From assembly GCF_023715525.1 (NCBI RefSeq), contig NZ_JAMBOG010000002.1, positions 1 through 64,000 on the forward strand: a stretch of DNA of 64,000 nucleotides. The letters are read 5' to 3'. The translations under genes were made by a program, and so were the position numbers. The notes below the pieces were generated by a model. It worked only from the letters and a program-made list of their open reading frames with translations. It was not told where the DNA came from and ran no database searches. The stretch is from Kocuria rosea (lineage in GTDB: Bacteria > Actinomycetota > Actinomycetes > Actinomycetales > Micrococcaceae). This document shows positions 46,914 through 55,219 of this stretch, in pieces; the first letter of the stretch is position 1, and every line of letters starts with the position of its first letter.

Positions 46914-47555
46914 TCAGCGCGGGGAGACGTTGGCGAGGAGCTGCTCGAAGGGCAGCGACTCCCCCACGGTGTCGACCCGGCGGGCCGGGCCGCGCCGGAG
47001 CATCAGCTCCGCCAGCTCCGTCCCCGCCCGCCGCGCCCGCTCCTGCAGGGCGCCCTCCGGCCCGCGGCCCCGGCCCCAGTCGTCCGGGGCCGCGTAGACC
47101 GCCGTGGGCGCGGTCTGCAGGCCGAGGTAGGAGAACAGGGGCCGCACGGCGTGCTCGAGCACCAGCGAGTGCCGCTCCGTGCCGCCGGTCGCGCCGGCGA
47201 GCGCGGGCTTGCCGGCGAGCGCCCGGTGCTCCACGACGTCGAAGAAGGACTTGAACAGCCCCGAGTACGAGGCGCTGAACACCGGGGTCACGGCCACGAG
47301 CCCGTCGGCGTCCAGCACCGTCCCGAGCGCGTCCTGCAGCGCGGGGGCCGGGAAGCCGGTGACGAAGGCGTGGGCGATGTCCACCGCCCGCTCCCGCAGC
47401 TCGACGACCTCGGTCCGCACGCGGTGGCCGCGCTCGCGCAGCGCGTCCGCGGTCGCGGCGGCGAGGACGTCGGCGAGCATGCGGGTGCTCGAGGGCTCCC
47501 CGAGCCCCGCGCTCAGCACGGCGAGGGTGTAGGTGTGCTCCGCTGTCCGGTCCAT
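46914..47555 (-). CDS. NAD(P)H-dependent FMN reductase (CE1759 type)
   Basis: 213 aa, flavodoxin-like fold. Motifs: YTLAVLSAGLGEPSSTRMLA (phosphate loop), TPVFSASYSGLFKSFFDVVE and LVLEHAVRPLFSYLGLQTAP. It matches the flavin reductases that often serve flavin-dependent monooxygenases in actinobacteria. The ATG at 47555 is preferred, 8 nt after GGAAAGG, over the GTG at 47561. A clean palindrome lies in its promoter region (47619-47634). No monooxygenase partner is adjacent. Confidence 0.85.
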   Translation of the reverse strand: MDRTAEHTYTLAVLSAGLGEPSSTRMLADVLAAATADALRERGHRVRTEVVELRERAVDIAHAFVTGFPAPALQDALGTVLDADGLVAVTPVFSASYSGLFKSFFDVVEHRALAGKPALAGATGGTERHSLVLEHAVRPLFSYLGLQTAPTAVYAAPDDWGRGRGPEGALQERARRAGTELAELMLRRGPARRVDTVGESLPFEQLLANVSPR

Positions 47556-47618
47556 GACCACTGCCTTTCCGGGAGGGGCCGCCGCCCGCGGCGGGTGCCC
47601 GGGCGGCGGCGCGACGAC

Positions 47619-47634
47619 TGATGTTGATACATCA
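47619..47634. promoter_or_regulatory. Candidate operator: TGATGT-TGAT-ACATCA
   Basis: Perfect 6-bp inverted repeat with a 4-nt spacer upstream of the FMN reductase gene, beside a -35-like TTGAAC (minus strand). It is AT-rich against the background. The regulator is not encoded next to it. Confidence 0.5.
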
Positions 47635-47696
47635 CCGACCCGTTCAAGGCGGAGCCGGCCCGTCCTATTCCCGGCCGCCGCGGGGACCCCGGCGGC

Positions 47697-49022
47697 TCAG
47701 GCGGGCACCGCGCGGCGGCCCAGCGCCCGGTAGGTGAAGCCGGCGGCCTCCCAGCGCTCCGGGCACAGGACGTTGCGCCCGTCGAGGATCTGGGGGGCGG
47801 CCACGAGCGGGTCCAGCTGCTCGGGGGTCATCGCCTTGAACTCGGCCCACTCCGTGAGCAGCACGACGACCTCCGCGCCCGTGACGGCGGCCTCCAGCGA
47901 GTCGACGTAGTCCAGGCGCGGGTAGCGCTGGGCCGCGTTGGCGTTCGCCTTCGGGTCGTACACGGCGACCTCGGCCCCGATCGAGTGCAGGCGTGCGGCG
48001 ATGTCCAGGGCCGGGGAGTCGCGCACGTCGTCGGAGTCCGGCTTGAAGGCGGCCCCGAGCACGGCCACGTGCTTGCCGACCACGGAGCCGCCGAGCATCG
48101 TGGTGACGGCCTGGACGGTGGCCTCGCGGCGTCGGACGTTGACGTCGTCGACCTCGGCGAGGAAGCGCACCGACTGCTCCACGCCCAGCTCGGCGGCCCG
48201 CGCGCGCAGCGCCCGGATGTCCTTGGGCAGGCAGCCGCCGCCGAAGCCGACGCCGGCGTTGAGGAACTTCCGCCCGATCCGGTCGTCGAGGCCGATGGCG
48301 TCGGCCAGCGTGCGGATGTCCCCGCCGACGACCTCGGTGAGCTCCGACAGGGCGTTGATGAAGGAGATCTTCGTGGCCAGGAACGCGTTGGCGGCGACCT
48401 TGACCAGCTCGGCGGTCTCGTAGTCGGTGACGATCAGCGGCACGCCCGCGCCGAGCTGGCGCGAGTAGACCTGGCGCATCACGGCCTCCCCCGCGCCGCC
48501 GTCCACGCCGAGCACCATCCGGTCCGGGGAGAGGGTGTCCTCCACGGCGTAGCCCTCGCGCAGGAACTCGGGGTTCCACACGAGGTCCACGTTCACGCCC
48601 TCGCGGGCCGAGGCCTTCGCGAGGTCGGCCAGGCGCCGGGCGGAGCCGACGGGGACCGTGGACTTGCCCGCGATCACGCAGTCCTTCGTGGCGGCGGCGG
48701 CGATCGAGCCGACGGCGGCGTCCACGTAGCGCATGTCCGCGGCGAACCCGCCGGGGCGCTGCGGGGTGCCCACGCCCACGAAGTGGACGTCGCCGAAGGC
48801 CCCGGCCTCCTCGTAGCTCGTGGTGAAGCGCAGCCGGCCGGTGCCGACGTGCTTGCGCAGCAGCTCGCCCAGACCCGGCTCGTGGAACGGCAGCTCGCCG
48901 CGGGACAGCGCGTCGACCTTCGCCGGGTCGACGTCCAGCCCCAGCACCTCGAAGCCCATCTCCGCCATCGACGCGGCGTGCGTGGCCCCCAGGTAGCCCG
49001 TGCCCAGAACCGTGATCTTCAT
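47697..49022 (-). CDS. ugd: UDP-glucose 6-dehydrogenase
   Basis: 441 aa. NAD-binding MKITVLGTGYLGATHAASMA, the STVPVGSA and NPEFLREG blocks and the catalytic Cys264 in GFGGGCLPKD define the UDP-glucose/GDP-mannose dehydrogenase family. The C-terminal domain includes VLGAAFKPDSDDVRDSPAL. It makes UDP-glucuronate for polysaccharides. GGAGACAAGG precedes the ATG. It lies between the FMN reductase gene and rsmD, with no polysaccharide cluster nearby. Confidence 0.93.
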   Translation of the reverse strand: MKITVLGTGYLGATHAASMAEMGFEVLGLDVDPAKVDALSRGELPFHEPGLGELLRKHVGTGRLRFTTSYEEAGAFGDVHFVGVGTPQRPGGFAADMRYVDAAVGSIAAAATKDCVIAGKSTVPVGSARRLADLAKASAREGVNVDLVWNPEFLREGYAVEDTLSPDRMVLGVDGGAGEAVMRQVYSRQLGAGVPLIVTDYETAELVKVAANAFLATKISFINALSELTEVVGGDIRTLADAIGLDDRIGRKFLNAGVGFGGGCLPKDIRALRARAAELGVEQSVRFLAEVDDVNVRRREATVQAVTTMLGGSVVGKHVAVLGAAFKPDSDDVRDSPALDIAARLHSIGAEVAVYDPKANANAAQRYPRLDYVDSLEAAVTGAEVVVLLTEWAEFKAMTPEQLDPLVAAPQILDGRNVLCPERWEAAGFTYRALGRRAVPA

Positions 49023-49101
49023 GAACCTTGTCTCCGTTCGTTCGGTGTGCGGTATTCAGTGTGCCGGGTCGGCGTGCGGCCTCCCCGCAGCCGGCCCCGG
49101 C

Positions 49102-49707
49102 TCAGCCGGCCGTGTCGCCGCCCTCGTCGCCCGGGTCGGCCTCGTCGGGCTCGGCGAACCACGTGGTCGTCTCGCCGTGGCGCCGGTGCTCGAAGCGGCG
49201 CAGCCCCGGGGGCCAGGCCGGCTCCGGGGAGCGGGAGGAGCGCTCGACGACGACGACGCCCCCCTCCCGCAGCCGCCCGGCCAGCAGCGCGAGCGTCTGC
49301 GCGAGCTCGGGCTCGGGCAGCGGGTAGGGCGGGTCGGCGAGCACGAGGTCCCACGGGCCCTCGCCGGGCTCGGCCAGGTAGCCCCGGACGGAGCCCTGCC
49401 GGACCGCCACCACGCCGTCGCGCCCCAGCGCCCGGTGGACCACCGCGGCGTTGGCCCGGCAGACCCGCACCGCCGGGGCGTGGCGCTCCACGAGGGTCAC
49501 GGCGGCGGCGCCGCGGCTCGCGGCCTCGCAGCCCAGGGCCCCCGAGCCCGCGAAGAGGTCGAGGACCCGGGTGCCCTCGAGCATGCCCCAGGCCTCGAGC
49601 CGGGCGAAGAGCGACTCCTTGACGCGGTCGGTGGTGGGCCGGGTGCCCTGGCCCGGCACGGACTGCAGCCGCAGTCCGCCGGCGGCCCCGGCGACGATCC
49701 TGCTCAC
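49102..49707 (-). CDS. rsmD: 16S rRNA (guanine966-N2)-methyltransferase RsmD
   Basis: 201 aa. The N-terminus SRIVAGAAGGLRLQSVPGQG and TDRVKESLFARLEAW, the SAM motif VLDLFAGSGALGCEA and the catalytic DPPYPL are all present. It methylates G966 in 16S rRNA. GTG start with GAGGAG ahead, 22 nt after recG. It is normally followed by coaD, which is displaced here. Confidence 0.94.
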   Translation of the reverse strand: MSRIVAGAAGGLRLQSVPGQGTRPTTDRVKESLFARLEAWGMLEGTRVLDLFAGSGALGCEAASRGAAAVTLVERHAPAVRVCRANAAVVHRALGRDGVVAVRQGSVRGYLAEPGEGPWDLVLADPPYPLPEPELAQTLALLAGRLREGGVVVVERSSRSPEPAWPPGLRRFEHRRHGETTTWFAEPDEADPGDEGGDTAG

Positions 49708-49729
49708 GGTGCGGCTCCTCTCATCCCCG

Positions 49730-52024
49730 TCATCCCCGGTCCAGGAACGCCTCGGCGTCCGGGTCGAGGTAGCGCTCGATGGCCTCGGCGAGCTCGGGGT
49801 GCTCCAGCAGCTGCGGGTCCTCGCCGAGGATCGTCACGGCGTCCCGGCGGGCGCGTTCGATGAGCTCGGCGTCGTCGAGGGCCCGCAGCAGCCGCAGGGT
49901 CGAGCGGCCCCCGGACTGCGCGGCGCCCAGGATGTCGCCCTCCCGGCGCAGCTCGAGGTCCGCGCGGGCGAGCTCGAAGCCGTCGGTGGACCCGGCCACC
50001 ACGTCGATCCGCTCCCGGGACGGGTGCTCCGCCGGGCGGCGGGTGACGAGCAGGCACGTCCCCGCGTGGCCGCCGCGCCCGATCCGCCCGCGCAGCTGGT
50101 GCAGCTGGGAGATCCCGAAGCGGTCGGCGTCGACGATGACCATCAGCGTGGCGTTCGGGACGTCGACGCCCACCTCGACCACCGTGGTGCACACGAGCAG
50201 CTGGACGGCGCCGTCCGCGAACTCCTGCATCACCCGGGACTTCTCGGCGGGGTCGAGGCGCCCGTGCAGGACCTCGGCCCGGACGCCCTGCAGGGCCGGC
50301 TCGTGCGCGACGAGCTCGGCGAGCCAGGTCACGGAGGCCATCGCCGCCTCGGCCTCGTCCTCGGTCGCGGCCGCGAGGGCGGACTCGGCGAGGGAGGAGA
50401 ACGGGGCGGGCTCGTCGTCGTCGCCGATCTTGGGGGCCACGACGTAGACCTGCCGGCCGGCGTCGATCTCCTCCCGGGCGCGGCGCCACAGCCGCTGCTC
50501 CCACCCGGGGTGCTCGACGAGGCCCACCGTGTGGGTCGTGATCGGCTGCCGCCCGGCGGGGAGCTGGTCGAGGACCGAGACGTCGAGGTCCCCGAAGACG
50601 GTCATGGCCACGGTGCGCGGGATGGGTGTGGCGGTCATCACCAGCAGGTGCGGCGGGCGCCCGGCCTTGTCCCGCAGCCGGTCCCGCTGCTCGACGCCGA
50701 AGCGGTGCTGCTCGTCCACGACCACCAGGCCGAGGTCCGCGAACTGCACGACCTCGGAGAGCAGGGCGTGGGTGCCGATGACGATCCCGGCCTCGCCGGA
50801 GGCGATCTGCAGCAGCGCGCGCTTGCGGGCGGCGGCGCCCATGGATCCCGTGAGGAGCACGACCTGGGTGCCGTCGGGGTCGCCGTCCAGCTGTCCGCCG
50901 CGGCCGAGGGGACCCAGCGAGCGCAGCACGGAGCCGTGGTGCTGGGCGGCGAGCACCTCGGTGGGCGCGAGCAGCGCGGCCTGCGCGCCCGAGTCCACGA
51001 CCTGGAGCATGGCCCGCAGCGCCACGAGGGTCTTGCCCGCGCCGACGTCGCCCTGCAGCAGCCGGTTCATGGGGTGGGTGCCGGCGAGCTCGGCCGCGAG
51101 CTCCGCGCCCACGGCGCGCTGGCCGGCGGTGAGCTCGAACGGCAGGGCGGCGTCGAACCGGCCCAGCAGCCCGCCGGGGGCCCCGGGGCGGGCCGTGGTG
51201 GGGTGGGCGGCGAGCTCGATCCGGCGGCGGGCGAGCGCGCACTGGAGCAGGAACGCCTCCTGGTAGCGGAAGCGGCGGCGCGCCTCGCCGTGGGCGCGGG
51301 TGTCGCGCGGGCGGTGGATCTGCCGGTAGGCCTCCTCGAGGCCCATCAGCCGCTCCCGCGCCCGGATGTCCTCCGGGAGGGGGTCCGGGACGGCGCCGAA
51401 GTCCACGACCGGCAGCAGGGAGTGCACGGCGCGGGCGATCTTGTCCGTGGTCAGCTTGGCGGTGGCCGGGTAGATCGGGATGGGCCGGCCCGCCCGCTCC
51501 TCGGCGGACTCCCCCGCCTCGGGGGCGTCCGGGTCGAGGATGGCGTAGTGCGGGTTGGTCATGGTGACGGAGCCGTTGTAGAGCCCGACCTTCCCGGAGA
51601 ACAGGGCGTGCGTGCCCGGGGGCAGGTCCTTGGCGGCGGTCCACGCGTTGAAGAAGCTCAGCCGCATGGTCCGTCCCGGGCCGGGGTCCCCGTCCTCGAA
51701 GAGGCGGTGGGGGTCGGAGGAGGCGCGGTCGGTGATCACGACGTCGGTGATGGACCCGCGCCGGGAGCGCATCTGGCGGGTGGACGCGTGGACGACCTCG
51801 GCCACGATGGTCACCTGCTGGTCGATGCGCAGCTCCGCGAAGGGGGTGAGCTCGCCGCGGGGCATGTACTTGCGCGGGAAGTAGTCGAGCAGCTGGCCGA
51901 TCGTGCTCACGCCGAGCTGCCGGGCGAGCTGGTCGGCCGTGGACCGGCCCAGCAGCCGGGCCAGCGGCTGGTCGAGCTCGGAGAGGGGGCCGGGGAACGC
52001 CCCGGCGCCGGGGGACCGGGTCAT
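49730..52024 (-). CDS. recG: ATP-dependent DNA helicase RecG
   Basis: 764 aa. The N-terminal wedge/OB domain (about 60-190) precedes the helicase core: LLQGDVGAGKTLVALRAM (Walker A), DEQHRFGVEQRD (DEQH box), MTATPIPRTVAMTVFGD, and motifs V and VI (VVEVGVDVPNATLMVIVDAD, QLRGRIGRGG). RecG regresses stalled forks and acts on Holliday junctions. It begins 12 nt after the DAK2 gene and is followed by rsmD, the usual thiL-DAK2-recG-rsmD order. Confidence 0.96.
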   Translation of the reverse strand: MTRSPGAGAFPGPLSELDQPLARLLGRSTADQLARQLGVSTIGQLLDYFPRKYMPRGELTPFAELRIDQQVTIVAEVVHASTRQMRSRRGSITDVVITDRASSDPHRLFEDGDPGPGRTMRLSFFNAWTAAKDLPPGTHALFSGKVGLYNGSVTMTNPHYAILDPDAPEAGESAEERAGRPIPIYPATAKLTTDKIARAVHSLLPVVDFGAVPDPLPEDIRARERLMGLEEAYRQIHRPRDTRAHGEARRRFRYQEAFLLQCALARRRIELAAHPTTARPGAPGGLLGRFDAALPFELTAGQRAVGAELAAELAGTHPMNRLLQGDVGAGKTLVALRAMLQVVDSGAQAALLAPTEVLAAQHHGSVLRSLGPLGRGGQLDGDPDGTQVVLLTGSMGAAARKRALLQIASGEAGIVIGTHALLSEVVQFADLGLVVVDEQHRFGVEQRDRLRDKAGRPPHLLVMTATPIPRTVAMTVFGDLDVSVLDQLPAGRQPITTHTVGLVEHPGWEQRLWRRAREEIDAGRQVYVVAPKIGDDDEPAPFSSLAESALAAATEDEAEAAMASVTWLAELVAHEPALQGVRAEVLHGRLDPAEKSRVMQEFADGAVQLLVCTTVVEVGVDVPNATLMVIVDADRFGISQLHQLRGRIGRGGHAGTCLLVTRRPAEHPSRERIDVVAGSTDGFELARADLELRREGDILGAAQSGGRSTLRLLRALDDAELIERARRDAVTILGEDPQLLEHPELAEAIERYLDPDAEAFLDRG

Positions 52025-52036
52025 CTCAGCCGGACC

Positions 52037-53032
52037 TCATCCCGCGCGGCCGTCGGCCCGCGACGTCCCGGACGGCTGGGACGGCTCGGACAGGGACGTC
52101 ACCGACAGGTTGAGGGGCTCGCCCCGGGCGCCGATCACGGCCAGCGCGTCCTCCGGGCGCTCGACGTGCACGTGCACGCGCCAGCGGTAGGCGTCCCCGG
52201 ACTCGGTCACGGCGCTCATGATCACGCTGGTGCCCACCTCGCTGAGCTCGTGGCGCAGCTCGGCGGCGTCCAGCGGGGACAGCTCGACGGTGCACATCAC
52301 CTCGACGCCCCCGTGCACCGCGTGCGGGGCGTCGAGGGGGCGCAGGGTCTGCGCGGCGGCGGAGGCGAGCAGCCGGTCCAGCGCGGCGGCGTCCTCGGGG
52401 TCGTCGCCGCCCACGGTGCGCGCGAGGGTGTCGAAGACGATGAGCATGCCCAGGGCCCCGGCGTCGACCGTGCCGGTCTCGCGCAGGACCTCCAGCTGCT
52501 CCGGGGTGGCGAGCACCGCGGCGCGGGCGGCGCCGTCGACCGCGTGCAGGAAGTCCTTGAGCTGCTGGTTGGACCCGGCCTCGACCTCCGCGGGCACGGG
52601 CACGGCGGCGACCGCCTCGAGCACGGAGAGCAGGGTCCCGCCCACCGGGTCGGAGAGCACGCTCCAGGCGCGCACGTGGCCGGCGTGCAGGGCGAGCCGG
52701 ACCGTCTCGGCGGTCAGCCGCGTCTGCCCCTCGAGGGACTTGCCGACGGCTGTGAGGAACACGGAGAAGAGGCTGCCGGAGTTGCCGCGGGCCTCCTCCA
52801 TCGCCGCCTGGCCGGCGAGGGCGAGCAGCTCCCCGACGTCGCCCGTCTCGATCACCGCGGCGGCCTCGGCGGCGGCGCGCACGGTGGCGGACAGGTTCGT
52901 CCCGGTGTCGGAGTCCGCGACCGGGAAGACGTTGAGGGCGTCGAGGACGGGGCTGTGCCGCACGAGCTCGCGGTGGGCCAGGTCGAGCCACCGCCGCATG
53001 ACGACCGCGTTCGAGCCGATCCTATGGTGCAA
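52037..53032 (-). CDS. DAK2-domain protein (FakA/YloV-like)
   Basis: About 331 aa from a TTG at 53032; an ATG at 52999 is the alternative and matches the usual family start more closely. The DAK phosphatase/kinase signature LDALNVFPVADSDTGTNLSA provides the metal-binding aspartates, followed by ARGNSGSLFSVFL and GTVDAGALGML. FakA-type proteins phosphorylate fatty acids bound to FakB, but many actinobacterial versions are uncharacterised and shorter than FakA (about 550 aa), lacking the C-terminal half. It overlaps the thiL stop. Position next to recG is conserved. Confidence 0.82.
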   Translation of the reverse strand: MHHRIGSNAVVMRRWLDLAHRELVRHSPVLDALNVFPVADSDTGTNLSATVRAAAEAAAVIETGDVGELLALAGQAAMEEARGNSGSLFSVFLTAVGKSLEGQTRLTAETVRLALHAGHVRAWSVLSDPVGGTLLSVLEAVAAVPVPAEVEAGSNQQLKDFLHAVDGAARAAVLATPEQLEVLRETGTVDAGALGMLIVFDTLARTVGGDDPEDAAALDRLLASAAAQTLRPLDAPHAVHGGVEVMCTVELSPLDAAELRHELSEVGTSVIMSAVTESGDAYRWRVHVHVERPEDALAVIGARGEPLNLSVTSLSEPSQPSGTSRADGRAG

Positions 53033-54116
53033 AGTGATCCCATCCTTCGCCGATCCGGCGCCCGAGGGCGAGGTCAGGCGCTCGTCCGTCGAGCAGCACC
53101 CGGGGATGGGGGCCGTCGTGCGCGGGAGGCGCGGGCGCACACGAGCCTATCGCACGGAACCCCTCCGGCAGCGGGGTGGCCTGTGGAAACACCGCGAGCA
53201 GCCCGTGGTCCTCGCCCCCCGTCAGCGCCCAGGTCCGCGGGTCCGTGCCCAGCAGCCGGGCGGCCGGGCGCAGCGGCTCGGCGAGCGCGGCCACGGCCGC
53301 GCCGTCGAGGTCGACGACGACGCCGCTCGCGGCGCCGATCCGCCCGGCGTCGCGCAGCAGGCCGTCGGAGAGGTCGATCATGGCCGCGGCCCCCGCGCGG
53401 GCGGCCGCGGGACCGGCGGGCACGGGCGGGCAGGGCCGCAGCTGCGCCCGGGCGAGCTCGTCGAGTGCGGAATCGGCGCCGGGGCGGTAGCGGGGGTCGT
53501 CGAGCAGCGCCACGCCGGCCGCCGCGCGGCCCGTGGACCCGGCGAGGGCGAGCACCCCGCCCGCGCCCGCCCCGGAGCGGCGCACGGGCTCCCGCCCCTC
53601 GAGGTCCCCCGTCACGGTCGCGGTGACGGACAGCTCGCGGCCGGCGCCGAGGTCCCCGCCGACCACGGAGCAGCGGTCCGCCCCCATGGCCGCGAACCCG
53701 GCGGTGAGGCCGCGGGCGAAGTCCTCGGGCCAGGACACGGGGGTCTCCGGCGGCAGGGTGAGGGAGACGACGACGGCCGTGGGCACCGCGCCCATCGCCG
53801 CGACGTCGGCGAGGTTCTGGGCCGCGCACTTCACCCCGGTGTCGAAGCCGGTCGTGACCACGCCGCTGGGCCAGGACAGGCGGAAGTCCTGGTCCTGGAC
53901 CTGGGTGTCGGTGGTGACGACGAAGCGCCCGTCGGGGGCGGCGACCACCGCGCAGTCGTCCCCGGGCCCGAGCAGCACGTGCCGGTCGGCGGGGCGCACG
54001 AGCAGGGGCAGCACCCGCTCCAGCAGCTCGGCCTCCGAGAGGTCCCCGACGGTGGCGGCCGCGCTCGCGTCGCGGGACGGGGACGGCGGGGGCGGGTCCG
54101 CTGGGGGTCGGATCAT
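53022..54116 (-). CDS. thiL: Thiamine-monophosphate kinase
   Basis: 364 aa. PurM/ThiL fold: VLLGPGDDCAVVAAPDGRFV with metal-binding Asps, TTDTQVQDQDFR, AAQNLADVAAMGA, SVVGGDLGAG, MIDLSDGLLRD and TGGEDHGLLAVF. It phosphorylates thiamine monophosphate to the active diphosphate. A Pro-rich N-terminal extension of about 20 residues is unusual. No ribosome site precedes the ATG; TAGGAT ends 6 nt before it. No TPP riboswitch was seen. Confidence 0.94.
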   Translation of the reverse strand: MIRPPADPPPPSPSRDASAAATVGDLSEAELLERVLPLLVRPADRHVLLGPGDDCAVVAAPDGRFVVTTDTQVQDQDFRLSWPSGVVTTGFDTGVKCAAQNLADVAAMGAVPTAVVVSLTLPPETPVSWPEDFARGLTAGFAAMGADRCSVVGGDLGAGRELSVTATVTGDLEGREPVRRSGAGAGGVLALAGSTGRAAAGVALLDDPRYRPGADSALDELARAQLRPCPPVPAGPAAARAGAAAMIDLSDGLLRDAGRIGAASGVVVDLDGAAVAALAEPLRPAARLLGTDPRTWALTGGEDHGLLAVFPQATPLPEGFRAIGSCAPAPPAHDGPHPRVLLDGRAPDLALGRRIGEGWDHFAP

Positions 54117-54122
54117 GGCGCC

Positions 54123-54128
54123 ATCCTA
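54123..54128 (-). promoter_or_regulatory. -10-like hexamer TAGGAT, leaderless layout (thiL)
   Basis: TAGGAT on the minus strand ends 6 nt before the thiL ATG; no Shine-Dalgarno. Confidence 0.55.
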
Positions 54129-54168
54129 ACGAGGGCCCCGGACGCGGTACGGGGGTCCGGGCCCGGAT

Positions 54169-54174
54169 TACGCT
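54169..54174 (+). promoter_or_regulatory. -10-like hexamer TACGCT, leaderless layout (DUF3515)
   Basis: TACGCT ends 6 nt before the ATG of the DUF3515 gene; no Shine-Dalgarno. It is paired back to back with the thiL hexamer. Confidence 0.5.
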
Positions 54175-54180
54175 GGGGGC

Positions 54181-54675
54181 ATGCCCTCGCACCCCCTCCC
54201 CCGCCCTGCCCACGCCCTGCTCGCCGCGGGCGCCCTGGCCGCCGTCCTCACCGGCTGCACCCCCGCCGTGACCGTGGATCCCGCCGAGAACGCCGCCGAC
54301 CCCGGGTGCGCGGCGGCGATGGTGGCGATGCCCGAGGTCGTCGGCGAGCACGGGCAGCGGGAGACCACGAGCCAGGGCACGACGGCCTACGGGGAGCCCA
54401 CCGCGGCGGTCGTGCGCTGCGGGGTCGCCCCGCCCGGACCGACCACGGACCCGTGCTCGTCCGTGAACGGTGTGGACTGGCTGATCCGCCAGGACGAGGA
54501 GGGCGGGGCCACCTGGACGGCGACGACCTTCGGGCGGGACCCCGCGGTCGAGGTGGTCTTCGACAGCGACGCGGTCGCCTCCTCGACCCTGCTGGTGGAG
54601 CTCGGCTCGGCCGTGGAGCAGATCCCGGCCGAGCGGCAGTGCCTCGACCTGCAGGACACCCTCGAGGGGCTCTGA
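54181..54675 (+). CDS. DUF3515 family lipoprotein
   Basis: 164 aa. An N-terminal signal (HALLAAGALAAVLTGC) ends in lipobox LTGC, so the mature protein is probably lipid-anchored outside the membrane. The DUF3515 pattern includes GCAAAMVAMPEVVGEHGQRE, VVRCGVAPPGPTTDPC and VNGVDWLIRQDE, with several conserved cysteines. Function is unknown. The gene is divergent from thiL, its usual neighbour in actinobacteria. Confidence 0.85.
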   Translation: MPSHPLPRPAHALLAAGALAAVLTGCTPAVTVDPAENAADPGCAAAMVAMPEVVGEHGQRETTSQGTTAYGEPTAAVVRCGVAPPGPTTDPCSSVNGVDWLIRQDEEGGATWTATTFGRDPAVEVVFDSDAVASSTLLVELGSAVEQIPAERQCLDLQDTLEGL

Positions 54676-54726
54676 CGCGGTGCCCGCGCCCGGGTCACGG
54701 CCGGACACCCCCGCGGGACCGCCCGC

Positions 54727-55071
54727 TCACGCCGGCGCCCATCCCGGGGCCCGCAGGTGGTGGGTGATCCGGGCCGGCGCGGGCGGGTGGTCGGGCAGCC
54801 CGGTCGGGGTGAGCAGCTCCACCGGGCTGGCCCCCTCCATGCCGGCGTCGTGGTCGACCGCCCAGCGGAGCAGGTCCACCGCGATCGCCTCCACGTGCTC
54901 GGCGGCGGTGAGGTCCACGCTGACCGTCACCGGGGGGATCAGCGTCCTGGCGCGGCGGATCAGGGGGTAGAGAGCGTGCTGGTTGACCTCGGTCAGGCAT
55001 CCGGTGACGAACAGGCGCACGTCGTGGCCCTCGAGGTCGACCTGGACGAGCACGGAGAGCTTGTGGTCCAT
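54727..55071 (-). CDS. Small STAS-like protein, unknown role
   Basis: 114 aa, starting MDHKLSVLVQVDLEGHDVRL with AAGGATG before the ATG. The pattern VRLFVTGCLTEVNQHALYPL followed by VTVSVDLTAAEHVEAIAVDL resembles a STAS (anti-sigma antagonist-like) fold, with the usual phospho-serine position replaced by Ala/Glu. The C-terminal 35 residues are Pro-rich. I cannot name a partner; no kinase or sigma factor is adjacent. The family call is tentative. Confidence 0.6.
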   Translation of the reverse strand: MDHKLSVLVQVDLEGHDVRLFVTGCLTEVNQHALYPLIRRARTLIPPVTVSVDLTAAEHVEAIAVDLLRWAVDHDAGMEGASPVELLTPTGLPDHPPAPARITHHLRAPGWAPA

Positions 55072-55219
55072 GAGAGCATCCTTCGTCGCATGCGGTGTCC
55101 CACGGCCCCTGCTCGACCTCCGTCCACGATACGCGCGTCCCGCCACACCGGCCAGGGCCCCGGCGGGCGGCGCCGAGCACCGGTCCTCCCGGCCGGCGGC
55201 ACCCGCCGGCGCCGGCCGG

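Noticed and set aside
49451-53626. Very long open frame antisense to recG and its neighbours
   Set aside because: Spans several real genes on the other strand and shows no domain; an effect of GC-rich codon usage.
54117-54180. Possible TPP riboswitch upstream of thiL
   Set aside because: The thiL start is 6 nt from its -10-like hexamer, leaving no room for a leader RNA.
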